Below, in pieces: positions 1 to 12,052 of a stretch of 64,000 nucleotides of DNA. The notes under the pieces were generated by a model. That model made no database searches, was not told the DNA's origin, and was given only the letters and a program-made list of their open reading frames with translations. Source of the DNA: Klebsiella michiganensis (lineage in GTDB: Bacteria > Pseudomonadota > Gammaproteobacteria > Enterobacterales > Enterobacteriaceae); the NCBI RefSeq assembly GCF_002925905.1, contig NZ_PRDB01000004.1, forward strand, positions 248,001 to 312,000. The letters run 5' to 3'. Each line of letters starts with the position of its first letter. Positions within the stretch are counted from its first letter, which is position 1. The position numbers and the translations under genes are program-made.

Positions 1-213
1 ACGTCGCTGGCAGCTGAATCGCGGCGTAATGGTTTAAGTTCTTCAACGCTCGCCAATGCGCTGACCCGGCCCTGGCCCAAGGGCGAGCTGATTATTGCTA
101 ACGCGCTGGAAACCGATCCGTGGGTAATATGGCCATCGCGCTATCACGATCCCCATACCCATCAGTTTATCGACAGAACGCAAATGATGCGCCCAAGGAA
201 GAACAACAAGTAA
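1..213 (+). CDS. sfsB: SfsB/Nlp, Ner-like DNA-binding protein (3' part)
   Basis: The reading frame is open from the first base to TAA at 211-213, giving the last 70 residues. The pieces AAESRRNGLSSSTLANAL and DPWVIWPSRYHD match E. coli SfsB (Ner-like regulator, sugar fermentation stimulation protein B, about 92 residues), so only about 20 N-terminal residues are missing. The fold is a phage Ner/lambda-repressor-like helix-turn-helix. In E. coli it was linked to maltose-gene expression; its real target is poorly defined. It converges on murA, as in E. coli. Identification is by recalled similarity and synteny. Confidence 0.9.
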   Translation, partial: TSLAAESRRNGLSSSTLANALTRPWPKGELIIANALETDPWVIWPSRYHDPHTHQFIDRTQMMRPRKNNK

Positions 214-268
214 AGCGAGGTTGCAGACAACAGCCCCCGGACAAACGTCAGAGGGCTGCTGCTACGGC

Positions 269-1543
<1,275 letters not shown>

Positions 1544-1582
1544 TTAAGAATTCACATACGCTGCGGGGAACATCCCCACAGC

Positions 1583-1837
1583 TTATAAGCCATTAAGTTT
1601 GCGGTCTCGCGCCCACTCCTGCGGAGTAAACGCTTTAATCGACAGAGCATGGATGCGGTTATCGGCAATATATTCCATCAGCGGGGCATAGATAGCCTGT
1701 TGCTTCTTGACCCGACTCATGCCGTCGAACATCTCACCCACAGCAATAACCTGAAAGTGGCTGCCATCGCCAGAGACGTGGACTTCCTGAAGGGAGAGTG
1801 CGTTCATCAGCACGGTCTGAATTTCATGATTTTCCAT
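1583..1837 (-). CDS. ibaG: BolA-family protein IbaG (acid stress)
   Basis: This 84-residue BolA/YrbA-type protein matches E. coli IbaG in length and position between mlaB and murA. BolA-family proteins pair with monothiol glutaredoxins (Grx4) and bind a [2Fe-2S] cluster through conserved His/Cys residues. IbaG is associated with acid resistance and, in Vibrio, with envelope integrity. The short gap to murA (about 50 bp) suggests co-transcription with murA; a terminator-like hairpin separates it from mlaB. Function is from family knowledge. Confidence 0.95.
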   Translation of the reverse strand: MENHEIQTVLMNALSLQEVHVSGDGSHFQVIAVGEMFDGMSRVKKQQAIYAPLMEYIADNRIHALSIKAFTPQEWARDRKLNGL

Positions 1838-1907
1838 GGGCTACATTTATCTGATAGTGAAAACAGCCCAACATCTTAGAGGAAAGTGGCGCCGTCTTAA
1901 ACAAGCA

Positions 1908-1941
1908 AAAAGCCCCATCGAAAAGTTTGATGGGGCTTTCA
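1908..1941 (-). terminator. Rho-independent terminator of the mlaFEDCB operon
   Basis: A perfect 9-bp inverted repeat (AGCCCCATC at 1911-1919, GATGGGGCT at 1929-1937) with a 9-nt loop. Read on the minus strand it is followed by TTTTTG. It lies 30 bp past the mlaB stop and before ibaG, so it should end mla transcription. Confidence 0.85.
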
Positions 1942-1972
1942 GAATAGCTTCAGCACTAAGGCACTGAAAAAG

Positions 1973-2263
1973 TTATGGGATCATATCAGCAGGAAGGTTA
2001 TACAACCTGACCAGGGTTTGCAGATTTTCACTCTGCCCGGTCAATTTAGCCTCCCCACCCTGCCGACGAATCAGTGCGATAAAATGCACTAATAGCGCCA
2101 GCCCGGCGGTATCCACGCGGGTCACGGCGCTCAGGTCGATGGAAGACACGCCATCCGTCGCCTGCGCGCGCGCTTCCCACAGCGGGACCAGAAGATCCTG
2201 GTCCAGCTCTCCGCGCAGCGCCAGCGTCTCACCATCGCGAGCCCAGCTCAGCTGCCCGGTCAT
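1973..2263 (-). CDS. mlaB: Phospholipid transport protein MlaB (STAS domain)
   Basis: MlaB is the cytoplasmic STAS subunit of the MlaFEDB complex, which moves phospholipids between the inner membrane and periplasmic MlaC. The frame encodes 96 residues (E. coli 97). The key STAS threonine is present as Thr52 in RVDTAGLALL; it is needed for MlaB to stimulate the ATPase MlaF. The ATG overlaps the mlaC stop by one base (TAATG), indicating translational coupling. It is the last gene of the operon before the terminator at 1908-1941. Confidence 0.95.
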   Translation of the reverse strand: MTGQLSWARDGETLALRGELDQDLLVPLWEARAQATDGVSSIDLSAVTRVDTAGLALLVHFIALIRRQGGEAKLTGQSENLQTLVRLYNLPADMIP

Positions 2264-2898
2264 TATTTTTTCTGTTCCAGCGTAATCGGCTGCGCGGAGC
2301 TTGCCTTCAGCTGCGCCGTCAGACCATCAACGCCTTTAGTACGCAGCAGATCGCTCCACTCGTTTTGTTTAGTGGTGATCATGCTCACCCCTTCCGCAAT
2401 CATGTCGTACGCCTGCCAGTTACCGGTCTGGGTATTTTTACGCCACTGGAAATCCAGGCGCACCGGCGGACGGCCATTCGGATCAAGGATGGTGACGCGG
2501 ATAGGAACAATGGTCGCGCTGCCCAAAGGCTGCTCAGGGGCAATCTGATAGGTCTGACCGTGATACATCGCCAGCGCCTGGCCATAGGCCTGCTTCAGAT
2601 ATTCGCGGAAGGCGGCAAAATAGGCTTCACGCTGCGCCGGGGTCGCTTCTTTGTAATAACGACCTAACACCAGCGCGCCGGCGTATTTCACCTGAACATA
2701 GGGCAGCAGTTCCTGATCGACGATATCGCGCAGGTAGTTCGGGTTGGCCTGAATCTTCGGCTGCTCGTTCTTGAGGCGATCGAAGGTTTTCTGCGCCGCT
2801 TCGTCCATCAGCTTGTACGGATTGGACTGATCCGCGGCGGTGGCCGCAGTCAAGGGGGCAATCACCAGCATGGCGACCATTAGTAAGCGTTTAAACAT
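2263..2898 (-). CDS. mlaC: Periplasmic phospholipid-binding protein MlaC
   Basis: MlaC is the soluble periplasmic shuttle carrying phospholipid between the outer-membrane MlaA-porin complex and the inner-membrane MlaFEDB transporter. The 211-residue frame starts with a signal peptide ([22 protein letters not shown]) and continues with the Tol_Tol_Ttg2 fold (for example [23 protein letters not shown]). It overlaps mlaB by one base and follows mlaD by 18 bp. Length and order match E. coli. Confidence 0.97.
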   Translation of the reverse strand: MFKRLLMVAMLVIAPLTAATAADQSNPYKLMDEAAQKTFDRLKNEQPKIQANPNYLRDIVDQELLPYVQVKYAGALVLGRYYKEATPAQREAYFAAFREYLKQAYGQALAMYHGQTYQIAPEQPLGSATIVPIRVTILDPNGRPPVRLDFQWRKNTQTGNWQAYDMIAEGVSMITTKQNEWSDLLRTKGVDGLTAQLKASSAQPITLEQKK

Positions 2899-2916
2899 AT
2901 CTTAACTCTCCTGAAA

Positions 2917-3468
2917 TTAGTGCGTCGTGCCGGCTGGCGGCGTAGCGTCAGTATGACTCTCTCCAGCAGCCTGTTCATCGCCAGAATTCTTATTGTCGCT
3001 ACCTTTACTGTTATAAAGGAACTGGCCTATCAAATCTTCCAGCACCATTGCGGATTTGGTGTCCTGAATGGTACCGCCATCTTTAAGGATAGTGGTTCCC
3101 AGCTCAGGATCTTCAAACCCGATATTCATCGCCAGGTACTGTTCGCCCAGCAGACCGGAAGTTCGGATCGCCAGCGAGCTGGTATCCGGAATATGGTTGT
3201 AGCGCTCATCAATATCGAGCGCGACGCGAGGCAGGTAGGTCTTAGGATCGAGCGTAATATCCGCCACGCGTCCAACGACAACGCCGCCAATCCGCACCGG
3301 AGAGCGCGCTTTGAGACCGCCGATATTGTCAAAAGTGGCATAGAGCCGATAAGTCGGTTCGGTACGTAAAGAGGTTACGTTTGCCGCCTTCAGGCAGACA
3401 AACAGCGCGGCCAGCAGCGCAACCAGTAAAAACACCCCTACCCAGATTTCATTTTTTCTCGTTTGCAT
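2917..3468 (-). CDS. mlaD: MCE-domain lipid transport protein MlaD
   Basis: MlaD anchors the Mla transporter and forms a hexameric MCE ring through which lipid passes in the periplasm. The start chosen at 3468 (MQTRKNEIW) gives 183 residues, as in E. coli; an upstream in-frame ATG would add five residues overlapping mlaE. One N-terminal membrane helix (about residues 8-27, GVFLLVALLAALFVCL) precedes the MCE domain (ARSPVRIGGVVVGRVADI). The C-terminal tail is low-complexity and divergent, as is common in the family. Confidence 0.95.
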   Translation of the reverse strand: MQTRKNEIWVGVFLLVALLAALFVCLKAANVTSLRTEPTYRLYATFDNIGGLKARSPVRIGGVVVGRVADITLDPKTYLPRVALDIDERYNHIPDTSSLAIRTSGLLGEQYLAMNIGFEDPELGTTILKDGGTIQDTKSAMVLEDLIGQFLYNSKGSDNKNSGDEQAAGESHTDATPPAGTTH

Positions 3469-3472
3469 GAAC

Positions 3473-5075
<1,603 letters not shown>

Positions 5076-5284
5076 AAAATCATCCTTACTAGACACCCGT
5101 CGGGCTAAGCATGGCGCTTTCTTTCACCACAAACCCAACATTTTTACAGAATCTTACCCGCCCGGGTTAGCGAAAGCTGGCATTTGTTTTACTTTTGGCA
5201 CACATAAAGTCAAAATTAAGAATTCGTTACGCTGCCTACGGACGGCCAGCGAGGCGACGATTATACCTGAAGAAAGGACTTTAG

Positions 5285-6262
5285 ATGCTCTTAGCGACGG
5301 CTCTGTTAATTATTGGTTTATTGCTGGTTGTCTACAGCGCCGATCGTCTGGTCTACGCCGCTTCAATACTCTGCCGTATGCTGGGGATCCCTCCCCTGAT
5401 TATTGGCATGACGGTAGTCAGCATCGGTACCAGTTTGCCGGAAGTGATTGTTTCCGCCGCCGCTTCCCTGCATGGGCAAACCGATCTGGCGATCGGCACC
5501 GCTCTCGGATCGAATATCACCAATATCCTGCTGATCCTCGGCCTCACCGCGCTGTTTCAACCTTTTACCGTGCATTCTGATATCCTGCGCCGCGAATTGC
5601 CGTTAATGTTGCTGGTTAGTTTACTGGCAGGATTTGTGCTGTACGACGGCCAGCTTACGCGGATAGACGGCCTTTTTTTGCTGGCGCTGGCCATTCTGTG
5701 GCTGCTGTTTACCCTTAAAATTGCCCGCCTTGCGGAACGCCAGGGTAACGACAGCCTGACCCGTGAACAGCTGGCGGAGCTGCCGCGAGAAGGCTCGCTT
5801 CCCGTCGCGCTGCTCTGGTTGGGCGTCGCGATGATTGTGATGCCGATGGCTACGCGGATGGTGGTCGATAACGCCACGGTGCTGGCAAACTTTTTTGCTA
5901 TCAGCGAACTGACCGTCGGCTTAACGGTCGTCGCTATCGGCACCAGCCTGCCCGAGCTGGCCACGGCCATCGCCGGAGCGCGAAAAGGCGAAAATGACAT
6001 CGCTATCGGCAATATCATTGGCGCTAATATTCTTAATATTGTACTGGTCCTCGGGCTCCCCGCGCTGATTGCGCCAGGCACCTTTGCCGCCGAGGCCTTT
6101 ACCCGCGATTATGGCGTCATGCTGCTGGTCAGCCTGATCTTCGCCGCGCTGTGCTGGCGCCGTAAGCAGCAGCCCGGTCGCCTTGCCGGTGCCCTGCTGC
6201 TGGGTGGTTTTGTGCTTTGGTTAGCGATGCTGTACTGGACAGCGCCGCTCTTCGTTGAATGA
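5285..6262 (+). CDS. yrbG: Inner-membrane calcium/sodium antiporter family protein YrbG
   Basis: A 325-residue CaCA-superfamily membrane protein. The two inverted halves of the family are visible as the alpha-repeat motifs IGTSLPEVIVSA (near residue 48) and IGTSLPELATAI (near 220). About ten hydrophobic helices can be seen. No transport phenotype is firmly established for E. coli YrbG. It heads the yrbG-kdsD-kdsC-lptCAB cluster, with only a few bases between its stop and the functional kdsD region. The SD-like GAAAGGA lies before the ATG. Confidence 0.95.
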   Translation: MLLATALLIIGLLLVVYSADRLVYAASILCRMLGIPPLIIGMTVVSIGTSLPEVIVSAAASLHGQTDLAIGTALGSNITNILLILGLTALFQPFTVHSDILRRELPLMLLVSLLAGFVLYDGQLTRIDGLFLLALAILWLLFTLKIARLAERQGNDSLTREQLAELPREGSLPVALLWLGVAMIVMPMATRMVVDNATVLANFFAISELTVGLTVVAIGTSLPELATAIAGARKGENDIAIGNIIGANILNIVLVLGLPALIAPGTFAAEAFTRDYGVMLLVSLIFAALCWRRKQQPGRLAGALLLGGFVLWLAMLYWTAPLFVE

Positions 6263-6276
6263 TTCGGGATAACATT

Positions 6277-7263
6277 ATGTCGCAAATAGATTTGCCAGCG
6301 GATTTTGACTTTCAACGGGCAGGCCGCGAGGTTCTGGACATTGAACGTGAAGGTCTGGCCCAGCTCGATCAATACATTAATGAAGATTTTACCCGTGCCT
6401 GTGAGACCATTTTCCGCTGTACCGGTAAAGTTGTGGTGATGGGAATGGGGAAATCCGGCCATATCGGGCGAAAAATGGCAGCCACTTTCGCCAGTACCGG
6501 AACGTCATCTTTCTTCGTTCATCCCGGTGAGGCCGCGCACGGCGATTTAGGCATGGTAACTCCATGCGACGTGGTGATCGCGCTATCCAACTCGGGCGAG
6601 TCAAATGAAATCCTCGCCCTGATTCCGGTGCTTAAGCGCCAGCAGGTGGCGCTGATTTGTATCACCAGCCGACCGGAAAGCAGTATGGCGCGCGCGGCGG
6701 ATATTCACCTGTGCGTGAAGGTGCCCAAAGAGGCCTGCCCGTTAGGGCTGGCCCCCACGTCAAGCACCACCGCCGCGCTGGTCATGGGCGATGCCCTTGC
6801 CGTAGCGCTGCTGGAAGCCCGCGGTTTTACCGCTGAAGATTTTGCGCTATCGCACCCTGGCGGCGCTCTGGGCCGTAAGCTACTGCTGCGGGTCAATGAT
6901 ATCATGCACACCGGCGATGAAATTCCGCACGTTGGCCTGGAGGCCACGCTCCGCGATGCGTTGCTGGAAATCACGCGCAAAAATTTAGGCATGACCGCCA
7001 TTTGCGATGATGAAATGAATATCATCGGCATCTTCACCGATGGCGATCTGCGCCGCGTATTTGATACCGGCATTGATATGCGTAACGCCAGTATTGCCGA
7101 AGTGATGACGCGAGGCGGAATCCGCATCCGTCCCGGCACGCTGGCCGTTGATGCGCTGAACCTGATGCAGTCCCGTCATATCACCTGCGTGCTGGTTGCT
7201 GATGGCGACCGTCTGGTAGGTGTGATACATATGCACGATCTCCTGCGCGCGGGCGTAGTGTAA
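6277..7263 (+). CDS. kdsD: D-arabinose 5-phosphate isomerase
   Basis: KdsD converts ribulose 5-phosphate to arabinose 5-phosphate, the first step toward the LPS sugar Kdo. The start at 6277 (MSQIDLPADF) gives 328 residues as in E. coli; an in-frame upstream ATG at 6259 would overlap yrbG. An N-terminal SIS domain (GMGKSGHIGRKMAATFASTG, SNSGES) is followed by a tandem CBS pair (IMHTGDEIPHV, GIFTDGDLRR). Genetic context with kdsC and lpt genes is consistent with LPS biogenesis. Confidence 0.96.
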   Translation: MSQIDLPADFDFQRAGREVLDIEREGLAQLDQYINEDFTRACETIFRCTGKVVVMGMGKSGHIGRKMAATFASTGTSSFFVHPGEAAHGDLGMVTPCDVVIALSNSGESNEILALIPVLKRQQVALICITSRPESSMARAADIHLCVKVPKEACPLGLAPTSSTTAALVMGDALAVALLEARGFTAEDFALSHPGGALGRKLLLRVNDIMHTGDEIPHVGLEATLRDALLEITRKNLGMTAICDDEMNIIGIFTDGDLRRVFDTGIDMRNASIAEVMTRGGIRIRPGTLAVDALNLMQSRHITCVLVADGDRLVGVIHMHDLLRAGVV

Positions 7264-7277
7264 GTAAGGAAAAAATA

Positions 7278-7844
7278 ATGAATAATGCTGATGCCCTGAT
7301 AGCGACCTGCTACGGGCCGGTAAGCCAGGACTTTCTTGACCGGGCGGCGAAGATCCGTTTATTGATACTTGATGTAGACGGCGTTTTGTCCGACGGTCTT
7401 ATCTATATGGGTAACAACGGCGAAGAGCTGAAGGCGTTTAACGTGCGCGACGGCTACGGTATCCGCTGCGCCCTGACTTCAGATATTGAAGTGGCGATAA
7501 TTACCGGGCGAAACGCTAAACTGGTGGAAGATCGCTGCCAAACGCTGGGCATTACGCATCTCTACCAGGGGCAGTCGGATAAGCTGCTGGCGTTTCGTGA
7601 ACTACTCAATAAACTGGCCGTTAGCGCGGATGAAGTCGCCTATATTGGCGACGATCTGATCGACTGGCCGGTGATGGCTGAAGTGGGTTTAAGCATAGCG
7701 GTAGCCGATGCGCATCCGCTGCTGCTCCCGCGCGCGGATTACGTTACTCGTATCAACGGGGGTCGCGGAGCGGTACGCGAAGTGTGCGATTTGCTACTAT
7801 TGGCGCAGGGCAAGCTGGATGAGGCCAAAGGGCAATCTATATGA
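7278..7844 (+). CDS. kdsC: 3-deoxy-D-manno-octulosonate 8-phosphate phosphatase
   Basis: KdsC removes phosphate from Kdo 8-phosphate to release Kdo. It is a minimal HAD-superfamily phosphatase of 188 residues, the E. coli length. The catalytic DVDGV motif has the nucleophile Asp32 and Asp34; motif III/IV residues are in YIGDDLIDWPVM. The gene is 14 bp after kdsD and overlaps lptC by 4 bp (ATGA), so translation is likely coupled to lptC. Confidence 0.97.
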   Translation: MNNADALIATCYGPVSQDFLDRAAKIRLLILDVDGVLSDGLIYMGNNGEELKAFNVRDGYGIRCALTSDIEVAIITGRNAKLVEDRCQTLGITHLYQGQSDKLLAFRELLNKLAVSADEVAYIGDDLIDWPVMAEVGLSIAVADAHPLLLPRADYVTRINGGRGAVREVCDLLLLAQGKLDEAKGQSI

Positions 7845-8416
7845 GTAAAACCAGACGTTGGGTTATCATTTTACTGTCGCTGGTCGCGCTGATCCTGATC
7901 GGCCTGAACCTGGCGAGTACGGACGATACCACCCAGCAAGCGATCAATCCTGACGATCCAACGTATACCAGCGAGCATACCGATACCGTCGTGTATAGTC
8001 CCGAAGGGGCGCTTAACTACCGGCTCATCGCGGAACACGTGGAGTATTTTTCCGAACAGCAGCTCTCGTGGTTCACAAAACCGGTGATGACCACCTTTGA
8101 TACCAATAAAGTACCAACCTGGTCTATCAAAGCGGATAAAGCTAAGTTGACGAATGACCGCATGCTGTATCTTTACGGGCACGTTGAGGTAAATGCGCTG
8201 ACGGCGGATTCTCAACTGCGCAAAATTACGACGGATAACGCCCAGATAAACCTGGTGACGCAGGATGTTACCTCCGATGACATGGTGACGTTGTACGGAA
8301 CAACATTTAATTCCAGCGGCCTGAAAATGCGCGGGAACCTGCGCAGTAAAAATGCCGAGCTGATTGAAAAGGTTAGAACCTCATATGAAATTCAGAACAA
8401 ACAAACTCAGCCTTAA
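7841..8416 (+). CDS. lptC: LPS export protein LptC
   Basis: LptC is the bitopic inner-membrane component that accepts LPS from LptB2FG and hands it to LptA. The 191-residue protein has one N-terminal membrane helix (about residues 7-24) and a periplasmic beta-jellyroll. It overlaps kdsC by 4 bp and lptA by 32 bp. Length and sequence (for example YLYGHVEV) fit the E. coli protein. Confidence 0.96.
   Translation: MSKTRRWVIILLSLVALILIGLNLASTDDTTQQAINPDDPTYTSEHTDTVVYSPEGALNYRLIAEHVEYFSEQQLSWFTKPVMTTFDTNKVPTWSIKADKAKLTNDRMLYLYGHVEVNALTADSQLRKITTDNAQINLVTQDVTSDDMVTLYGTTFNSSGLKMRGNLRSKNAELIEKVRTSYEIQNKQTQP
8334..8363 (+). promoter_or_regulatory. Possible sigma-E promoter of lptA inside lptC
   Basis: GGAACCT at 8334-8340 resembles the sigma-E -35 element, and GCTGAT near 8357-8362 could be a -10. 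A sigma-E promoter for lptA lies at the corresponding place in E. coli. The -10 match is weak, so this rests mainly on position. Confidence 0.35.
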
Positions 8417-8930
8417 GATTGCGCTCGCCAGCGCCTTACTGGCCGCCAGCCTGTCGGCACAGGCAAAGACAGGTGATACCGATCAGCCGATTCACATTGA
8501 ATCCGATCAGCAGTCGCTGGATATGCAGGGCAACGTCGTCACCTTTACGGGGAATGTTGTCGTCACTCAGGGAACGATCAAAATCAACGCCGACAAAGTT
8601 GTTGTGACCCGTCCGGGTGGAGAGAAAGGCAAAGAGGTTATTGATGGCTACGGTAACCCGGCCACCTTCTACCAGATGCAGGACAACGGTAAACCGGTAA
8701 AAGGCCGCGCGTCGAAAATGCATTATGAACTGCAAAACGACTTTGTCGTCCTGACCGGCAATGCGCATCTGGAACAGATCGATAGCAATATCCAGGGCGA
8801 CAAAATCACTTACCTGGTGAAAGAGCAAAAAATGCAGGCCTTCAGCAATAAAGGCGGGCGCGTGACCACGGTTCTGGTTCCTTCGCAGCTGCAGGACAAG
8901 GGTAGCGATCAGTCAAAGAAGGGTAAGTAA
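8385..8930 (+). CDS. lptA: LPS transport periplasmic protein LptA
   Basis: LptA forms the periplasmic bridge of beta-jellyroll units that carries LPS to LptDE. The start at 8385 gives 181 residues with a signal peptide ending near SLSAQA before KTGDTDQPIHIESDQQ; upstream in-frame starts lie inside lptC and would spoil the signal peptide. The OstA/LptA core (DMQGNVVTFTGNVVVTQGT) is intact. The C-terminus is a few residues shorter than in E. coli, where it is a variable Lys/Gln-rich tail. Confidence 0.96.
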   Translation: MKFRTNKLSLKIALASALLAASLSAQAKTGDTDQPIHIESDQQSLDMQGNVVTFTGNVVVTQGTIKINADKVVVTRPGGEKGKEVIDGYGNPATFYQMQDNGKPVKGRASKMHYELQNDFVVLTGNAHLEQIDSNIQGDKITYLVKEQKMQAFSNKGGRVTTVLVPSQLQDKGSDQSKKGK

Positions 8931-8936
8931 TTCGTT

Positions 8937-9662
8937 ATGGCAACATTAACTGCAAAGAATCTTGCTAAAGCCTATAAAGGCCGCCGCGTTGTAGAAGACG
9001 TCAGCCTGACCGTGAATTCGGGCGAGATTGTTGGTCTGCTCGGTCCGAACGGTGCCGGTAAAACCACCACGTTCTATATGGTCGTTGGTATCGTACCGCG
9101 CGACGCCGGCAACATTATCATCGATGATGAAGATATCAGCCTGCTGCCCCTGCACGCGCGCGCGCGTCGCGGAATCGGCTATTTGCCGCAGGAGGCCTCC
9201 ATATTCCGCCGCCTGAGCGTTTACGATAACCTGATGGCGGTACTGCAGATTCGCGACGACCTGAGCAACGAGCAGCGTGAAGACCGGGCGAAAGAGCTGA
9301 TGGAGGAGTTTCACATTGAGCATCTGCGCGATAGCCTCGGCCAGGCGCTCTCCGGTGGTGAACGCCGCCGCGTCGAGATCGCCCGCGCGCTGGCCGCTAA
9401 CCCGAAATTTATCCTGCTGGATGAACCCTTCGCCGGCGTGGACCCCATCTCCGTCATTGATATCAAACGCATTATTGAACACCTGCGCGACAGCGGTCTT
9501 GGCGTCCTGATAACCGACCATAACGTCCGGGAAACGCTGGCCGTGTGTGAGCGTGCTTATATCGTCAGCCAGGGCCACCTGATAGCTCACGGTACGCCAC
9601 AGCAAATCCTTGAAGACGAGCAGGTTAAGCGCGTGTATCTTGGGGAAGACTTCAGACTCTGA
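8937..9662 (+). CDS. lptB: LPS export ABC transporter ATPase LptB
   Basis: LptB powers LPS extraction from the inner membrane by LptB2FGC. The 241 residues match E. coli. Walker A GPNGAGKT is at residues 36-43, the signature [10 protein letters not shown] and Walker B/D-loop [13 protein letters not shown] follow, then the switch in ITDHNVRE. It starts 6 bp after lptA and is followed by rpoN after a 47-bp gap. Confidence 0.98.
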   Translation: MATLTAKNLAKAYKGRRVVEDVSLTVNSGEIVGLLGPNGAGKTTTFYMVVGIVPRDAGNIIIDDEDISLLPLHARARRGIGYLPQEASIFRRLSVYDNLMAVLQIRDDLSNEQREDRAKELMEEFHIEHLRDSLGQALSGGERRRVEIARALAANPKFILLDEPFAGVDPISVIDIKRIIEHLRDSGLGVLITDHNVRETLAVCERAYIVSQGHLIAHGTPQQILEDEQVKRVYLGEDFRL

Positions 9663-9709
9663 TAGGGTAGAGGTTACAGACGTTTTAGCCGGAGATATTG
9701 GCCCTGAAT

Positions 9710-11143
9710 ATGAAGCAAGGTTTGCAATTAAGGCTAAGCCAACAGCTTGCCATGACGCCACAACTGCAGCAGGCGATTCGTCTACTGCAGCTGTCCACGT
9801 TAGAACTCCAGCAAGAACTCCAGCAGGCGCTGGACAGCAACCCGTTGCTGGAGCAAACCGATCTTCACGATGAGGTAGAAACCAAAGAGGCCGAAGATCG
9901 TGAGTCTCTGGATACCGTCGATGCCCTTGAGCAGAAAGACATGCCCGAAGAGCTGCCGCTTGATGCCAGCTGGGATGAGATTTACACCGCCGGAACGCCG
10001 TCAGGCAACGGCGTTGATTACCAGGATGATGAACTGCCCGTCTACCAGGGCGAGACCACGCAAAGCCTGCAGGATTATCTGATGTGGCAGGTTGAACTGA
10101 CGCCCTTCACCGATACCGATCGCGCGATCGCGACCTCTATCGTCGATGCCGTTGATGATACTGGCTACCTGACCGTTCCTGTCGAAGACATCGTGGAAAG
10201 TATTGGCGATGATGAAATCGGGCTTGAAGAAGTAGAAGCGGTTCTCAAGCGCATTCAGCGTTTCGATCCCGTCGGCGTGGCAGCAAAAGATTTACGCGAT
10301 TGCCTGCTGGTGCAGCTTTCACAGTTTGCCAAAGAGACGCCGTGGATTGATGAAGCTCGCCTGATCATCAGCGACCACCTTGATCTGCTTGCCAATCACG
10401 ACTTCCGTAGCCTGATGCGCGTGACCCGCCTCAAAGAAGACGTGCTAAAGGAAGCGGTAAATCTGATCCAATCGCTGGATCCGCGCCCGGGCCAGTCGAT
10501 CCAGACTGGCGAGCCAGAATATGTCATTCCTGACGTTCTGGTGCGTAAAGTGAACGATCGTTGGGTGGTTGAGCTCAATTCAGATAGCCTTCCGCGCCTG
10601 AAGATCAACCAGCACTATGCCGCCATGGGTAACAGTACGCGCAATGACGCTGACGGCCAGTTTATCCGCAGCAACCTGCAGGAAGCGCGCTGGCTTATCA
10701 AGAGCCTCGAGAGCCGCAACGACACCCTTCTGCGCGTCAGCCGCTGCATTGTCGAACAGCAGCAGGCTTTTTTTGAACAAGGTGAAGAGTTTATGAAACC
10801 GATGGTGCTGGCGGACATCGCTCAGGCCGTCGAAATGCATGAATCCACCATTTCACGCGTTACTACGCAAAAATACCTGCACAGTCCGCGCGGTATTTTT
10901 GAGCTGAAGTATTTCTTCTCCAGCCATGTAAACACCGAAGGCGGCGGCGAAGCATCGTCGACGGCCATTCGTGCGCTGGTGAAGAAATTAATCGCCGCGG
11001 AAAACCCCGCGAAACCATTGAGTGACAGTAAGCTCACCACCCTGCTATCCGATCAGGGTATTATGGTGGCGCGGCGAACCGTTGCTAAGTACCGAGAGTC
11101 TTTATCCATTCCGCCGTCAAATCAGCGTAAGCAGCTGGTTTGA
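9710..11143 (+). CDS. rpoN: RNA polymerase sigma-54 factor
   Basis: Sigma-54 directs polymerase to -24/-12 promoters and needs AAA+ activators; it controls nitrogen and other stress genes. The start at 9710 gives 477 residues as in E. coli; a TTG four codons upstream sits closer to the GGAG but is not conserved. The Gln-rich activator-binding region I ([18 protein letters not shown]) is followed by an acidic region II, a core-binding and helix-turn-helix region ([20 protein letters not shown]), and the RpoN box [10 protein letters not shown] at residues 454-463. Confidence 0.97.
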   Translation: MKQGLQLRLSQQLAMTPQLQQAIRLLQLSTLELQQELQQALDSNPLLEQTDLHDEVETKEAEDRESLDTVDALEQKDMPEELPLDASWDEIYTAGTPSGNGVDYQDDELPVYQGETTQSLQDYLMWQVELTPFTDTDRAIATSIVDAVDDTGYLTVPVEDIVESIGDDEIGLEEVEAVLKRIQRFDPVGVAAKDLRDCLLVQLSQFAKETPWIDEARLIISDHLDLLANHDFRSLMRVTRLKEDVLKEAVNLIQSLDPRPGQSIQTGEPEYVIPDVLVRKVNDRWVVELNSDSLPRLKINQHYAAMGNSTRNDADGQFIRSNLQEARWLIKSLESRNDTLLRVSRCIVEQQQAFFEQGEEFMKPMVLADIAQAVEMHESTISRVTTQKYLHSPRGIFELKYFFSSHVNTEGGGEASSTAIRALVKKLIAAENPAKPLSDSKLTTLLSDQGIMVARRTVAKYRESLSIPPSNQRKQLV

Positions 11144-11165
11144 CCCAACCGATAAGGAAGACACT

Positions 11166-11453
11166 ATGCAGCTCAACATTACAGGACACAACGTTGAAAT
11201 AACCCCCGCGATGCGCGATTTCGTTACCGCGAAGTTCAGCAAACTGGAGCAGTTTTTCGACAGGATCAACCAGGTCTACATTGTGTTAAAAGTGGAGAAG
11301 GTGACGCAAATAGCGGACGCCAATCTGCATGTCAACGGTGGTGAAATCCATGCCAGTGCGGAAGGGCAGGATATGTATGCTGCGATCGATGGTCTTATCG
11401 ATAAGCTGGCAAGACAGCTAACAAAACATAAAGATAAACTGAAACAACACTAA
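11166..11453 (+). CDS. hpf: Ribosome hibernation promoting factor HPF (short form)
   Basis: HPF binds the 30S decoding region in stationary phase and, with RMF, yields inactive 100S ribosomes. The start at 11166 (MQLNITGHNVEITPAMRDF) gives 95 residues, the short gamma-proteobacterial form. An open frame upstream in phase overlaps rpoN and is not coding. The gene is 22 bp after rpoN in the conserved rpoN-hpf-ptsN-rapZ-npr order. Confidence 0.96.
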   Translation: MQLNITGHNVEITPAMRDFVTAKFSKLEQFFDRINQVYIVLKVEKVTQIADANLHVNGGEIHASAEGQDMYAAIDGLIDKLARQLTKHKDKLKQH

Positions 11454-11474
11454 TTGTCCGGGCAATAGCCTACG

Positions 11475-11496
11475 CCAACCGCCCGCAGGCGGTTGG
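11475..11496. other. Strong intercistronic hairpin between hpf and ptsN
   Basis: CCAACCGCC (11475-11483) and GGCGGTTGG (11488-11496) form a perfect 9-bp stem with a CGCA tetraloop. No U-run follows, so it looks more like an mRNA-stabilising or processing structure than a terminator. Confidence 0.6.
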
Positions 11497-11518
11497 CCAG
11501 GAGAGCTCAGGTGAAATT

Positions 11519-12007
11519 ATGATAAATAACGATTCGGCTCTACAACTGAGCAATGTCCTTAACCAGGAATGTACCCGTAGCCAGGTTCACTGCCAGAGCA
11601 AAAAACGCGCGCTGGAAATCATCAGCGAGCTGGCGGCAAAGCAGCTAGGCTTACCGCCTCAGATCGTCTTCGAGGCGATCCTCACCCGTGAGAAAATGGG
11701 CAGTACCGGGATTGGCAACGGTATTGCGATCCCACACGGTAAACTCGAAGAGGATACGCTGCGGGCCGTGGGCGTTTTTGTTCAGTTGGAAACCCCAATT
11801 GCCTTCGATGCTATCGACAATCAACCCGTCGATCTGCTGTTTGCCCTTCTTGTCCCGGCCGATCAAACTAAAACGCATCTGCATACGCTCTCGCTGGTGG
11901 CGAAACGTCTGGCAGATAAAACTATTTGCCGCCGCCTGCGCGCTGCGCAAAGTGATGAAGAGCTGTATGAAATCATTACTGAAGCGGGAAGTAATAATGA
12001 GGCGTAA
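11519..12007 (+). CDS. ptsN: Nitrogen-PTS regulatory protein EIIA-Ntr
   Basis: EIIA-Ntr is the terminal phosphoacceptor of the PtsP-NPr-PtsN relay, regulating potassium transport (TrkA, KdpD) and other targets rather than sugar uptake. The 162-residue PTS EIIA type-2 domain carries the phosphorylation site His73 in GIAIPHGK. E. coli PtsN has 163 residues. Its cluster partner npr, encoding the phosphodonor, lies two genes downstream. Confidence 0.97.
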   Translation: MINNDSALQLSNVLNQECTRSQVHCQSKKRALEIISELAAKQLGLPPQIVFEAILTREKMGSTGIGNGIAIPHGKLEEDTLRAVGVFVQLETPIAFDAIDNQPVDLLFALLVPADQTKTHLHTLSLVAKRLADKTICRRLRAAQSDEELYEIITEAGSNNEA

Positions 12008-12052
12008 CGGAAGTCGCACCTTACTCTTTTTCGTACTGAGGAGAAACGGTAC

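Noticed and set aside
231-258. Possible terminator between sfsB and murA (CAGCCC/GGGCTG)
   Set aside because: Stem of only 6 bp with a long loop and no U-run on either strand.
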